From NCBI RefSeq assembly GCF_026427355.1, contig NZ_CP102664.1, positions 558,001-622,000 of the forward strand: a stretch of 64,000 nt of DNA. The letters run 5' to 3'. Positions within the stretch are counted from its first letter, which is position 1. Every line of letters begins with the position of its first letter. The stretch is from Sphingobium sp. JS3065. Its GTDB lineage: Bacteria > Pseudomonadota > Alphaproteobacteria > Sphingomonadales > Sphingomonadaceae. Of the stretch, positions 1 through 7,497 are shown piece by piece. A program made the translations under genes and the position numbers. A model generated the notes under the pieces. That model saw only the letters and a list, made by a program, of their open reading frames with translations. It made no database searches and was not told the origin of the DNA.

Positions 1-59
1 AGGGCAATGAGATCATCATGGCCGCCCGCGCTCACTGGTTCGAAGGCGAGGAAGCGTAA
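1..59 (+). CDS. nusA: NusA, C-terminal end (partial)
   Basis: The last 18 codons of a gene that begins upstream of the window; the frame is read from base 3 and stops with TAA at 57-59. The visible tail contains IIMAARAHWFEGEEA. Alphaproteobacterial NusA proteins end in a similar IMAARAHWF segment at the close of the acidic/HhH repeat region. NusA is the transcription elongation, termination and antitermination factor that binds RNA polymerase. The position directly upstream of ylxR and infB fits the conserved nusA-ylxR-infB order. The assignment rests on a short tail plus gene order. Confidence 0.8.
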   Translation, partial: GNEIIMAARAHWFEGEEA

Positions 60-65
60 GCGCAG

Positions 66-299
66 ATGCCCTTCGTAGACATCCGTCTGGCCGGAAACGC
101 CACCCGCGAGCAGAAGGCGGCCATCGTCGCCGACGTCACCCGGTCGCTTGTCGAGCGTCTGGGCAAGTCGCCTGCCGCCGTGCAGGTGGTGATTTCGGAG
201 ATTTCGACGGAAAATTACGGCGCAGGCGGCCAGCTCATAGCTGACCGCGACGCGCCCAAAGCAGGGGAGGACGCCAATGCCGCGGTCACTTCCCAATGA
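66..299 (+). CDS. 4-oxalocrotonate tautomerase-like protein
   Basis: A 77-residue protein starting MPFVDIRLAG, six bases after the nusA stop. The proline that becomes residue 1 after Met removal is the catalytic base of the 4-oxalocrotonate tautomerase (4-OT) family. The length (families run about 60-80 residues) and the beta-alpha-beta pattern fit; the segment VQVVISEISTENYGAGG aligns with the second strand and loop of 4-OT proteins. The substrate cannot be told from sequence. Its place between nusA and ylxR implies co-transcription with the translation operon, where such an enzyme has no obvious role. The tail after residue 60 is poorly conserved and may be disordered. Confidence 0.8.
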   Translation: MPFVDIRLAGNATREQKAAIVADVTRSLVERLGKSPAAVQVVISEISTENYGAGGQLIADRDAPKAGEDANAAVTSQ

Positions 300-337
300 G
301 AGCCTGACGCCACCATATAGCGTTATCTCCTCTTATT

Positions 338-440
338 CCCCTCCCTTCCAGGGAGGGGTTGATCGGAGTCACGTGCCTCCGATCAAGGGTGGGTGCGATT
401 GCGCAGCAATCGCCAGCAACGCCTCCCCAACAAAGGAGGC
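338..440. repeat. Palindromic repeat element (family A), copy 1
   Basis: Begins with the 21-base palindrome CCCCTCCCTTCCAGGGAGGGG (338-358), followed by a second inverted repeat (TTGATCGGAG / CTCCGATCAA), a GGGTGGGTGCGATTGC block and an inverse CCTCCCC...GGAGG end. The same modules recur at 3789-3914, 11860-11962, 13790-13842 and inside the E2 gene near 61983-62098. It lies between the tautomerase gene and ylxR, and its final AAAGGAGG is positioned as the ribosome binding site of ylxR. Confidence 0.75.
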
Positions 441-446
441 GCGCCC

Positions 447-1103
447 ATGACCGAACGCAAATGCATCCTGTCGGGCGACCGCGCAGACCCGGACATGCTC
501 GTCCGCCTCGCCTGCGGCCCCAATGGCGAAATCCTGCCCGACATCCGCGCCAAGGCCCCCGGTCGCGGCGCCTGGATCGGCGTATCCCGCCCGGAACTCG
601 AACAGGCCCTCGCCAAGGGCAAGCTCAAGGGCGCGCTCGCCCGCGCCTTCAAGACCGGCGACCTGCAAATAACCGACACGCTGCCCGCCCTCATCGAGGA
701 CGGCTTGCGCAAGGCGTTGCTGGACCGCCTGGGGCTGGAGGCGAAGGCTTCCATGGTCCTGACCGGCTCCGAAAAGATCGACGTCGCCTGCCGCAAGGGC
801 GACGTCACGATGCTGCTCCACGCCGCCGACGCGGCCGCCGACGGCAACCGCAAGCTGGACCAGGCCCTGCGCGTCGGACAGGAAGCCGAAGGCACGGATT
901 TGGCGGGCATCGTCTTGCCTGTGGACCGACACGCCCTATCTATGGCAATGGGGCGGGACAATGTCGTCCATATCGCGGTAACCGACTCGCGTGCGGCGTC
1001 ACGTCTGCGCGGCGCCATAGGCCGCTTGGAAAGCTATCTGGGTTGCGCTAACGGAGCGCCGGTGCATGGGGAGCAGGACTCCACAGGTGCGCCGGGCGTC
1101 TGA
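447..1103 (+). CDS. ylxR: YlxR/DUF448 RNA-binding protein with L7Ae-like domain
   Basis: A 218-residue protein (MTERKCILSGD...). The start at 447 is chosen because AAAGGAGG lies about 7 bases upstream and the YlxR domain begins directly after it; a longer frame from 393 runs through repeat sequence. The N-terminal ~80 residues carry the DUF448 pattern (CILSGD near the start, GRGAWI around residue 43). The remaining part resembles the ribosomal L7Ae-like domain found fused to YlxR in alphaproteobacteria. YlxR-family proteins bind RNA and sit between nusA and infB in many bacteria; in some they act on RNase P or transcription. The role here is inferred from position. Confidence 0.9.
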   Translation: MTERKCILSGDRADPDMLVRLACGPNGEILPDIRAKAPGRGAWIGVSRPELEQALAKGKLKGALARAFKTGDLQITDTLPALIEDGLRKALLDRLGLEAKASMVLTGSEKIDVACRKGDVTMLLHAADAAADGNRKLDQALRVGQEAEGTDLAGIVLPVDRHALSMAMGRDNVVHIAVTDSRAASRLRGAIGRLESYLGCANGAPVHGEQDSTGAPGV

Positions 1104-1174
1104 AGCGGTTTGGAATTGAAGGCGCCGACGGGCCTTACCGGTCGGACTTGAAGTGAAGGGTATAGTTCAGTCGT

Positions 1175-3775
1175 ATGAGTGACAGCAAGGAAGACAAGCC
1201 GGTTCTGGGCCGCAAGCCGCTGGGGATCAAGCGCACGGTCGAGTCCGGTCAGGTGCAGCAGCAGTTCAGCCATGGCCGCAAGAATACGGTCGTGGTCGAG
1301 GTGAAGCGGCGCCGCATCCTGGGCAAGCCGGGCGAGGCCGGTCACGCTGCGCCTGAGCAGCAGGCCGACCCCGCGCCCGCGCCCGCCGCCGCTCCGGCAG
1401 CGTCCGCCCCCGCGCCGCAGCAGACCCGCGCGCCGCAGCCCGCCGCCCCCGTGCGCCATGCGCCGCCGCAAAGCCTGATGTCGCGTCAGGAATTGCAGGC
1501 GAAGCTGCTGCGCGAGGCGGAGGAAGCCCGCATGACCGCGCTGGAGGACGCCCGCCGCCGTGAGGACGCCCAGCGCCTCGCCGCGAACGAGGACGAAAAG
1601 CGCCGCGCCGAGGAAAATCGCGTTGCCGCCGAACTCGCCGAGACGCAAGCCGCGCGTCAGGCCGAGGAACAGGCCAGGGCCGCCGACGACGTCGCCCAGG
1701 CTCCGGCCGCGCCCGACCCGGTCGAGACGGCAACGCCCGCGCCCGAAGCGGATGCGCCCGCCGCCGAGCAGAAGCCCGCCGGTTCGGCCATGCCGCCGCC
1801 GCGCCGCTTCACCCCGGTCGCGCCGGTCAAGCGCCCCGAACCGGCCAAGCCGGACCGCGCCAAGCGCGGCGACGACAATCGCCGCCAGGCAGGCAAGCTT
1901 ACCGTCACCCGCGCTCTGGCGGATGACGACAGCGCCCGCGCCCGCAGCCTCGCCGCGCTGAAGCGCGCTCGCGAGAAGGAACGCCGCGCCCATTATTCGG
2001 GCGGCGCCCAGCAGCGCGAAAAGCAGAGCCGCGACGTGGTCGTGCCCGAAAGCATCACCGTTCAGGAACTCGCCAACCGCATGGCCGAAAAGGGCGCGGA
2101 CCTGGTGAAGGCCCTGTTCAAGATGGGCACCGCCGTCACGCTCAACCAGCCGATCGATCAGGATACGGCGGAACTGCTGGTCGAGGAATTCGGCCACCGC
2201 ATCCAGCGCGTGTCTGACGCCGACGTCGAAATCGGCATAGAGGGCGAGGTTGACGCGCCCGAAACGCTGCAGTCGCGCGCGCCGGTCGTGACCATCATGG
2301 GCCATGTCGACCACGGCAAGACCTCGCTGCTGGACGCGCTGCGCGGGACCGATGTGGTCGCGGGCGAAAGCGGCGGCATCACCCAGCATATCGGCGCCTA
2401 TCAGGTGACGACCAAGGGTGGCGACGTCATCACCTTCCTCGACACGCCGGGCCACGAGGCTTTCTCCGAAATGCGCGCTCGCGGCGCCAACGTCACCGAC
2501 ATCGTCATCCTGGTGGTGGCGGCGGACGACGGCCTGATGCCGCAGACCATCGAAGCCATCAACCATACCAAGGCGGCTGGCGTCCCGATGATCGTGGCGA
2601 TCAACAAGTGCGACAAGCCCGAAGCGAATCCGCAAAAGGTGCGCGAACGCCTGCTGGAACATGAGATCGTCGTCGAGGATATGGGCGGCGAAGTGCAGGA
2701 CGTGCAGGTTTCGGCGCTCAAGAAGACCGGTCTGGACGAACTGATCGAAAAGATCCTGCTCCAGGCCGAAGTCATGGAACTGACCGCCAACCCCGATCGC
2801 GCCGCCGAAGGCAATGTGATCGAGGCGCAGCTCGACAAGGGCCGCGGCGCGGTCGCGACCGTGCTGGTCCGCAAGGGCACGCTGAAGGTCGGCGACACCT
2901 TCGTCATCGGTGCGGAAAGCGGCAAGGTCCGCGCCCTCATCAACGACAAGGGCCAGAATGTGAAGACCGCCGGTCCCTCGACCCCGGTCGAGATTCTGGG
3001 CCTGTCCGGCGTGCCGATGGCGGGCGATCAGCTCACCGTGGTCGAAAATGAAGCCCGCGCCCGCGAAGTCGCCGCCTACCGTCAGGAACAGGCGACCAAG
3101 AAGCGCACCACGACCGCGCCGACCAGCTTCGAACATATGTTCTCCGCGCTCAACACGACCGTCATCGAATATCCGGTGGTGGTGAAGGGCGACGTGCAGG
3201 GTTCGGTCGAAGCGATCGTATCGTCGCTGAACCGCATCTCGACCGATGAGATCAAGGTCCGCATCCTGCATTCGGGCGTCGGCGCGATCACCGAAAGCGA
3301 CGTCACGCTGGCCGCCGCCAGCCGCGCGCCGCTGATCGGCTTCAACGTCCGTCCCAATGCCAAGGCGCGTCAGTTGGCGGAGCGCGAGAAGATCTCGCTG
3401 CGCTATTATGACGTGATCTACGACCTGCTGGAGGAAGTTCGCGGCGAAATGGCCGGCCAGTTGGCTCCCGAACGCATCGAAACCATCGTCGGCCGGGCCG
3501 AGGTGCTTCAGGTGTTCCCGGCGGGCAAGAAGGACAAGGCGGCAGGTCTGCTCGTCCTGGACGGCATCATCCGCAAGGGTCTGTCCGCGCGCCTCACCCG
3601 CGACGATGTCATCGTGTCGCGCACTCACATCGCCTCGCTCCGCCGCTTCAAGGACGACGTGTCCGAAGTCCGCGCGGGCATGGAATGCGGCGCGGTGCTT
3701 CAGGACACCAACGACATCAAGCCCGGCGATACGCTGGAACTGTTCGAGGTCGAGGAACGCGCCCGCACGCTGTAA
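1175..3775 (+). CDS. infB: Translation initiation factor IF-2
   Basis: An 866-residue GTPase that brings initiator tRNA to the 30S subunit. The N-terminal IF-2_N motif ([10 protein letters not shown]) is followed by a long charged Ala/Glu/Arg/Pro-rich linker (about residues 50-290), as usual in alphaproteobacteria. The G domain has G1 GHVDHGKT at residues 376-383, G3 DTPGHEAF, G4 NKCD at 477-480 and a SALKKTG G5 motif near 513. Domains II-IV follow to the C terminus. It lies 71 bases after ylxR and is followed by a repeat and then rbfA. Confidence 0.98.
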   Translation: MSDSKEDKPVLGRKPLGIKRTVESGQVQQQFSHGRKNTVVVEVKRRRILGKPGEAGHAAPEQQADPAPAPAAAPAASAPAPQQTRAPQPAAPVRHAPPQSLMSRQELQAKLLREAEEARMTALEDARRREDAQRLAANEDEKRRAEENRVAAELAETQAARQAEEQARAADDVAQAPAAPDPVETATPAPEADAPAAEQKPAGSAMPPPRRFTPVAPVKRPEPAKPDRAKRGDDNRRQAGKLTVTRALADDDSARARSLAALKRAREKERRAHYSGGAQQREKQSRDVVVPESITVQELANRMAEKGADLVKALFKMGTAVTLNQPIDQDTAELLVEEFGHRIQRVSDADVEIGIEGEVDAPETLQSRAPVVTIMGHVDHGKTSLLDALRGTDVVAGESGGITQHIGAYQVTTKGGDVITFLDTPGHEAFSEMRARGANVTDIVILVVAADDGLMPQTIEAINHTKAAGVPMIVAINKCDKPEANPQKVRERLLEHEIVVEDMGGEVQDVQVSALKKTGLDELIEKILLQAEVMELTANPDRAAEGNVIEAQLDKGRGAVATVLVRKGTLKVGDTFVIGAESGKVRALINDKGQNVKTAGPSTPVEILGLSGVPMAGDQLTVVENEARAREVAAYRQEQATKKRTTTAPTSFEHMFSALNTTVIEYPVVVKGDVQGSVEAIVSSLNRISTDEIKVRILHSGVGAITESDVTLAAASRAPLIGFNVRPNAKARQLAEREKISLRYYDVIYDLLEEVRGEMAGQLAPERIETIVGRAEVLQVFPAGKKDKAAGLLVLDGIIRKGLSARLTRDDVIVSRTHIASLRRFKDDVSEVRAGMECGAVLQDTNDIKPGDTLELFEVEERARTL

Positions 3776-3788
3776 TAGCGCACACTGG

Positions 3789-3914
3789 CCCCTCCCTTCC
3801 AGGGAGGGGTTGGGGTGGGTGCGATTGCATCGGCAATCGCTTCTGCCCTATCGTAACGGAGCAGCGCTCGCTTCGCTCGCACCCACCCCCGACCCCTCCC
3901 TGGAAGGGAGGGGG
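3789..3914. repeat. Palindromic repeat element (family A), copy 2, inverted pair
   Basis: A composite of two inverted arms. The left arm is CCCCTCCCTTCCAGGGAGGGG plus TTGGGGTGGGTGCGATTGC; the right arm is GCACCCACCCCCGACC plus CCTCCCTGGAAGGGAGGGG. Between them sit a GCGATTGC/GGCAATCGC hairpin and a GCTCGCTTCGCTCGC hairpin. The whole block could fold into one long stem. It fills nearly all the infB-rbfA spacer, and its right end (GGAAGGGAGGGGGGAGA) supplies the purine-rich ribosome binding site of rbfA. Confidence 0.85.
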
Positions 3915-3925
3915 GAGATTTGTGC

Positions 3926-4333
3926 ATGGCACATCAGAACCAATCCGAAGGCCCCTCCGTTCGCCTCCTCCGCGTGGGCGAGCAGGTGCGCCACGTCCTG
4001 TCCGACATCCTCCAGCGCGGCGACGTGCATGACGATGTCCTCGCCCGCCATGTGGTGAGCGTCACCGAAGTCCGCATGTCTCCCGACCTGCGCCACGCGA
4101 CGGTCTTCATCAAATCGCTGCTGGGGCAGGATGAGGCCGCCGTGCTGAAGGCGCTGCGCACCAACACCGCCTATCTTCAGCGCGAGGTCGCGACCCGTAT
4201 CCGCCTCAAATATGCGGCCAAGCTCAAATTCCTCGCGGACGAAAGCTTCGACGAAGGCACCCATATCGACAAGCTGCTCCGCGACCCGAAAGTCGCCCGC
4301 GACCTGGACCAGCCCGAAGCCGAGCAGGAATAG
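3926..4333 (+). CDS. rbfA: Ribosome-binding factor A
   Basis: A 135-residue protein starting MAHQNQSEG. The ATG at 3926 is preferred to the TTG two codons upstream because a strong GGAGGGGGGAGA lies 8-15 bases before it. The KH-like RbfA fold is recognisable: [18 protein letters not shown] helix, then [17 protein letters not shown] and the [21 protein letters not shown] block typical of the family. RbfA matures the 5' end of 16S rRNA and is a cold-shock factor in bacteria. It follows infB, as is common. Confidence 0.97.
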   Translation: MAHQNQSEGPSVRLLRVGEQVRHVLSDILQRGDVHDDVLARHVVSVTEVRMSPDLRHATVFIKSLLGQDEAAVLKALRTNTAYLQREVATRIRLKYAAKLKFLADESFDEGTHIDKLLRDPKVARDLDQPEAEQE

Positions 4334-4339
4334 GCACCG

Positions 4340-4361
4340 TGCTCCTGCCTTCGCGGGAGCA
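4340..4361. repeat. Short hairpin repeat (family B), copy 1
   Basis: TGCTCCTGCCTTCGCGGGAGCA folds into a 9-bp stem with a CTTC loop, seven bases after the rbfA stop. A near copy lies at 34441-34462. There is no T-run, so it looks like a REP-type element rather than a classical terminator, although it could slow or protect the rbfA transcript end. Confidence 0.55.
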
Positions 4362-4456
4362 TGTTGTGCTCGATTGAAACTCTTCTTCCCCGTCGACGCA
4401 ACGGCGCAGCCCCGCTAACAGCGTCTTTCCCGCAGGAGCAAAAGGGGCAGAGGCGC

Positions 4457-5350
4457 ATGAAAAAGATCGGCATATTGGCAGTCGCACTGACGCTCGCCGC
4501 ACCGGCCACCGCCAAGGAAGCGCCGATCCACCCCGCCGTCATCACCGATCCCACGCCCGACGCCGCCTATCCCGCCGGCATGAGCGCCTTCACCATCCCC
4601 TCCGAAGACGGCGCGCTGAATGCGGTCCTGTACACCGCCGCCGGATCTGGCCTGCACCCGACCCTGCTGCTGCTCCACGGCTTCCCCGGCAACGAACAGA
4701 ATCTGGACCTCGCCCAGGCCGCCCGCCGCGCCGGATGGAATGTCCTGACGCTCCATTATCGCGGCAGTTGGGGCAGCCCCGGCAACTTCTCCTTCACCCA
4801 CGCCTCGGAAGATGCCTGGAACGCCCTGCAATTTCTCCAGCAGTCCGCGACCGTCGCCAAATATCGCATCGACACCAGCGCCATCGTCGTCGCGGGCCAC
4901 AGCATGGGCGGCTTCATGGCCGCCGATGTCGCCGCCGCCGAACCCCGCGTCGCGGGCCTGTTCCTGATCGACCCGTGGGATCCGGCCGAAACCGTCGCCG
5001 CGCTCGCCACGCCGCAGGGCGAGGCCGCCTGGAAGGCCGAAGTGGCCAGCGACCTGCCGCCGCTGCAAGGCGCCAGCTACGACAGCCTGACGAATGACAT
5101 TCGCGGCAACGGCCAGAAATTCGACCTCGGCCGTCGGCTGGTCGGCTATGGCCGCCGCCCGCTTTCCATCATCGGCGCGGAACGGGGCATCGGCGCCATG
5201 GCGCGCAAGGTCGCCGCCGACGCGCAATCGGCCAATCCCGACACGCGGCTGACGGTCTGGCCGACCGACCACAGCTTCTCCGACAAGCGCATTGCCCTGG
5301 CGGACGCGCTGGTGCGCTTCCTCAAGGGCGTAGCGCCCCTGGCGCGTTGA
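4457..5350 (+). CDS. Exported alpha/beta hydrolase
   Basis: A 297-residue protein. The start at 4457 is chosen because it gives a signal peptide ([19 protein letters not shown], cleavage after ATA) with GGGGCAGAGG upstream; the frame is open further upstream through repeat sequence. The alpha/beta-hydrolase fold shows in [10 protein letters not shown] (oxyanion loop), the nucleophile elbow GHSMGG with Ser149, and a C-terminal DH pair (His272) as the likely catalytic histidine. A serine hydrolase/esterase acting in the periplasm is the safest call; the substrate is unknown. It stands between rbfA and thymidine kinase, and its stop overlaps the region just before tdk. Confidence 0.85.
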   Translation: MKKIGILAVALTLAAPATAKEAPIHPAVITDPTPDAAYPAGMSAFTIPSEDGALNAVLYTAAGSGLHPTLLLLHGFPGNEQNLDLAQAARRAGWNVLTLHYRGSWGSPGNFSFTHASEDAWNALQFLQQSATVAKYRIDTSAIVVAGHSMGGFMAADVAAAEPRVAGLFLIDPWDPAETVAALATPQGEAAWKAEVASDLPPLQGASYDSLTNDIRGNGQKFDLGRRLVGYGRRPLSIIGAERGIGAMARKVAADAQSANPDTRLTVWPTDHSFSDKRIALADALVRFLKGVAPLAR

Positions 5351-5361
5351 AAGTCGCGCCG

Positions 5362-5943
5362 ATGGCCAAGCTCTATTTCTACTATAGCTCGATGAATGCG
5401 GGCAAATCGACCACCCTGCTGCAATCCAGCTTCAACTATCGCGAGCGCGGCATGGAAACCATGCTCTGGACCGCCGCGATAGACGACCGCTACGAACAGG
5501 GGCTGATCGTCTCTCGCATAGGGCTGGAGGCGAAGGCGCATCTGTTCGACGCGGTGACGGACCTGTTCGCGGCCATCTCCACGCAGCATGCCCGAACGCC
5601 CTTGTCCTGCGTGCTGGTCGATGAAGCGCAGTTCCTGAACATGGTCCAGGTCTGGCAGCTTGCGGCCGTGGCCGACCGGCTGGGCGTCCCCGTCCTCTGC
5701 TATGGCATCCGCACGGATTTTCAGGGGCGGTTGTTCGAAGGCAGCGCCGCGCTGCTGGGCCTTGCCGACACGCTGACGGAGATCAAGACGATCTGCGAAT
5801 GCGGCCGAAAGGCGATCATGAACCTGCGCGTCGATGGGGACGGGCGCTCCATCCGCGAGGGCGAACAGACGGAAATCGGCGGCAATGACCGTTATGTGGC
5901 GCTCTGCCGCCGCCATTTCGTGGAACGGCGCTCCGGCCACTGA
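5362..5943 (+). CDS. tdk: Thymidine kinase (type II)
   Basis: A 193-residue enzyme that phosphorylates thymidine (and deoxyuridine) with ATP for salvage. It starts [17 protein letters not shown], where SSMNAGKST is the P-loop; the ATG at 5362 matches the family N-terminus better than the TTG at 5347. LVDEAQFL is the Walker B region with the catalytic acid, [15 protein letters not shown] is the family substrate-loop signature, and CECGRKA plus CRRH form the zinc site. It starts 11 bases after the hydrolase gene, so the two are probably one transcript. The de novo enzyme ThyA is encoded in this same window at 58275-59252. Confidence 0.96.
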   Translation: MAKLYFYYSSMNAGKSTTLLQSSFNYRERGMETMLWTAAIDDRYEQGLIVSRIGLEAKAHLFDAVTDLFAAISTQHARTPLSCVLVDEAQFLNMVQVWQLAAVADRLGVPVLCYGIRTDFQGRLFEGSAALLGLADTLTEIKTICECGRKAIMNLRVDGDGRSIREGEQTEIGGNDRYVALCRRHFVERRSGH

Positions 5944-6014
5944 CCGGGCCTCAAATGTCGCGACCGCCCGACAAGGGCTGACAACAGGCCATAGGAGGGC
6001 TAGAGCGCGCCGCC

Positions 6015-6965
6015 ATGCACGGTTGGATCATCCTCGACAAGCCCTTGGGGCTAGGCTCCACCCAGGCGGTGAGCGCGGTGAAGCGCGCCCTGCGGCAAAG
6101 CGGCGCGGGCAAGTGGAAGGTCGGCCATGGCGGCACGCTCGATCCGCTGGCGACCGGCGTGCTGCCGGTGGCGGTGGGGGAGGCGACCAAGCTGGCCGGG
6201 CGGATGCTGGACAGCGACAAGATATACGATTTCACCATAGGCTTCGGCGTCCAGACCGACACGCTGGACCTGGAGGGCAAGGAAATCGCCGCCAGCGGCC
6301 ATCGCCCCACGCTGGCGGATGTGGAGGGGGTGTTGCCACGCTTCACCGGCCCGATCGAACAGGCCCCACCGGCCTATTCCGCCATCCTGATCGACGGCCA
6401 GCGCGCCTACGACCTGGCGCGTGCCGGGCAGGACGTGGAAATGAAGACCCGCGCCATCACCATCCACAACCTCGCCATCTCCTCGCCCCAACGGGGAGAG
6501 GATAGCACAGCTTGCCCGCAAAGCGGGCTAGCGAAGCTTGGAGAGGAGGCTGCCGCAGAGAAGATCAACGAAATCACCCTCACCGCCCATGTCTCCAAGG
6601 GCACCTATATCCGCTCCCTGGCCCGCGACATCGCGCTGGCCCTTGGCACGGTCGGCCATGTCACCATGCTTCGCCGCGTGAAGGCAGGCCCGTTCACCCT
6701 GGAAACCGCGATTTCGCTGGACAAATTGGACGAAGCTGCTAGGGGCGGCGGCATCGCGCAGCTTATGCTGCCGTTGACCGCAGGGCTGGACGACATCCCG
6801 GCTCTCGCAGTCTCTCCCGACGATGCGCTGGCTCTCCGACAGGGGAAGGTGCTCGTGGGGAAACCGCATACCGGTCTCATGCTGGCGATGGAGGGCGATA
6901 CGCCCGTCGCGCTGGTGGAGGCCAGTGGCCCGGAAATCCGGGTGGTGCGCGGCTTTAATCTCTAA
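6015..6965 (+). CDS. truB: tRNA pseudouridine(55) synthase, with in-frame repeat insertion
   Basis: A 316-residue enzyme that makes pseudouridine 55 in the T loop of tRNAs. It opens MHGWIILDKPLGLGST; the catalytic motif GHGGTLDPLATGVLP contains the essential Asp, and AYSAI and VSKGTYIRSLARDIA are family signatures. Residues 155-178 (about ISSPQRGEDSTACPQSGLAK...) do not belong to the fold. They are encoded by a palindromic repeat at 6479-6548 that keeps the frame. The insertion lies between the IHNL strand and the ITLTAHVSKGTY strand, a likely surface loop, so the enzyme is probably active. It is followed 15 bases later by rpsO. Confidence 0.96.
   Translation: MHGWIILDKPLGLGSTQAVSAVKRALRQSGAGKWKVGHGGTLDPLATGVLPVAVGEATKLAGRMLDSDKIYDFTIGFGVQTDTLDLEGKEIAASGHRPTLADVEGVLPRFTGPIEQAPPAYSAILIDGQRAYDLARAGQDVEMKTRAITIHNLAISSPQRGEDSTACPQSGLAKLGEEAAAEKINEITLTAHVSKGTYIRSLARDIALALGTVGHVTMLRRVKAGPFTLETAISLDKLDEAARGGGIAQLMLPLTAGLDDIPALAVSPDDALALRQGKVLVGKPHTGLMLAMEGDTPVALVEASGPEIRVVRGFNL
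6479..6548. repeat. Palindromic repeat element inserted in frame in truB (family C)
   Basis: The sequence has terminal inverted ends CTCCTC...GAGGAG, an inner stem CTCGCCCCAACGGGGAG and a second stem around GCTTGCCCGCAAAGCGGGC. This multi-hairpin DNA is unlike the surrounding coding sequence but leaves the frame open through truB. It resembles short intergenic palindromic elements, here used as coding sequence in a loop. Confidence 0.75.
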
Positions 6966-6980
6966 AATGAAAGGAAGCCG

Positions 6981-7250
6981 ATGTCGATTACTGCCGAGCG
7001 CAAGGAAGCGCTGATCAAGGAACATGCCCGCGCCGAAGGCGACACCGGTTCGCCGGAAGTCCAGGTTGCGATCCTCTCGGAGCGCATTTCGAACCTGACC
7101 GAGCATTTCAAGGGTCACCACAAGGATAACCACAGCCGTCGCGGCCTGCTGATGCTGGTCAACAAGCGCCGTTCGCTGCTGGACTATCTGAAGAAAAAGG
7201 ATGGGGCGCGGTACACCGACCTCATCGCCAAGCTGGGCCTGCGCAAGTAA
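6981..7250 (+). CDS. rpsO: 30S ribosomal protein S15
   Basis: An 89-residue protein with the S15 pattern: [67 protein letters not shown]15 binds the central domain of 16S rRNA early in 30S assembly. GAAAGGAAG precedes the start. It sits between truB and pnp as in most proteobacteria. S15 translational autoregulation is known in some bacteria, but no clear operator was seen in the 15-base spacer. Confidence 0.98.
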   Translation: MSITAERKEALIKEHARAEGDTGSPEVQVAILSERISNLTEHFKGHHKDNHSRRGLLMLVNKRRSLLDYLKKKDGARYTDLIAKLGLRK

Positions 7251-7265
7251 GGCTGCTAAAGAAGG

Positions 7266-7290
7266 AACGGCCCCAGTCGGGGCCGTTTCC
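7266..7290 (+). terminator. Hairpin terminator after rpsO
   Basis: AACGGCCCC (7266-7274), loop AGTC, GGGGCCGTT (7279-7287), then TCC. It is a perfect 9-bp stem 15 bases after the rpsO stop. The T-run is short (TTT), so it may be a partial terminator or an RNA-processing hairpin in the rpsO-pnp message, like the RNase III site known in Escherichia coli. Confidence 0.65.
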
Positions 7291-7361
7291 GATTCTGACA
7301 ACATGGCTCCGGGCAATCCGGCACGGCGCCATGATCCGGGGGAACCTCCCCCACACCGTTC

Positions 7362-7400
7362 GGGCTGAGCGAAGTCGAAGCCACTCCTTCTTTTTGAAGA
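7362..7400. repeat. Short REP-like sequence in rpsO-pnp spacer (family D)
   Basis: CCGTTCGGGCTGAGCGAAGTCGAAG belongs to the TTCGACTTCGCTCAGCC-type repeats frequent in sphingomonad intergenic regions. A related CTTTCGACAAGCTCAGGACAG copy lies at 13702-13735. The 247-base spacer between rpsO and pnp otherwise holds only the hairpin above and a GC-rich leader before pnp. Confidence 0.45.
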
Positions 7401-7497
7401 GGGCGAACGGAGGAGAGATAGGCTCTCCACTCATGGGCCTCCCGGCCCACCAAAGGCCCCGCCCGGCAATAGGGCCAGGCGGGCGAAGGAAAAATCT

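Noticed and set aside
338..440. CRISPR-like short repeats
   Set aside because: The repeats are scattered single elements with no regular spacers and no cas genes.
1034..3628. 864-codon open frame on the minus strand across infB
   Set aside because: High-GC DNA gives long antisense frames; the plus-strand frame is an unmistakable IF-2 and the antisense protein has no recognisable family pattern.
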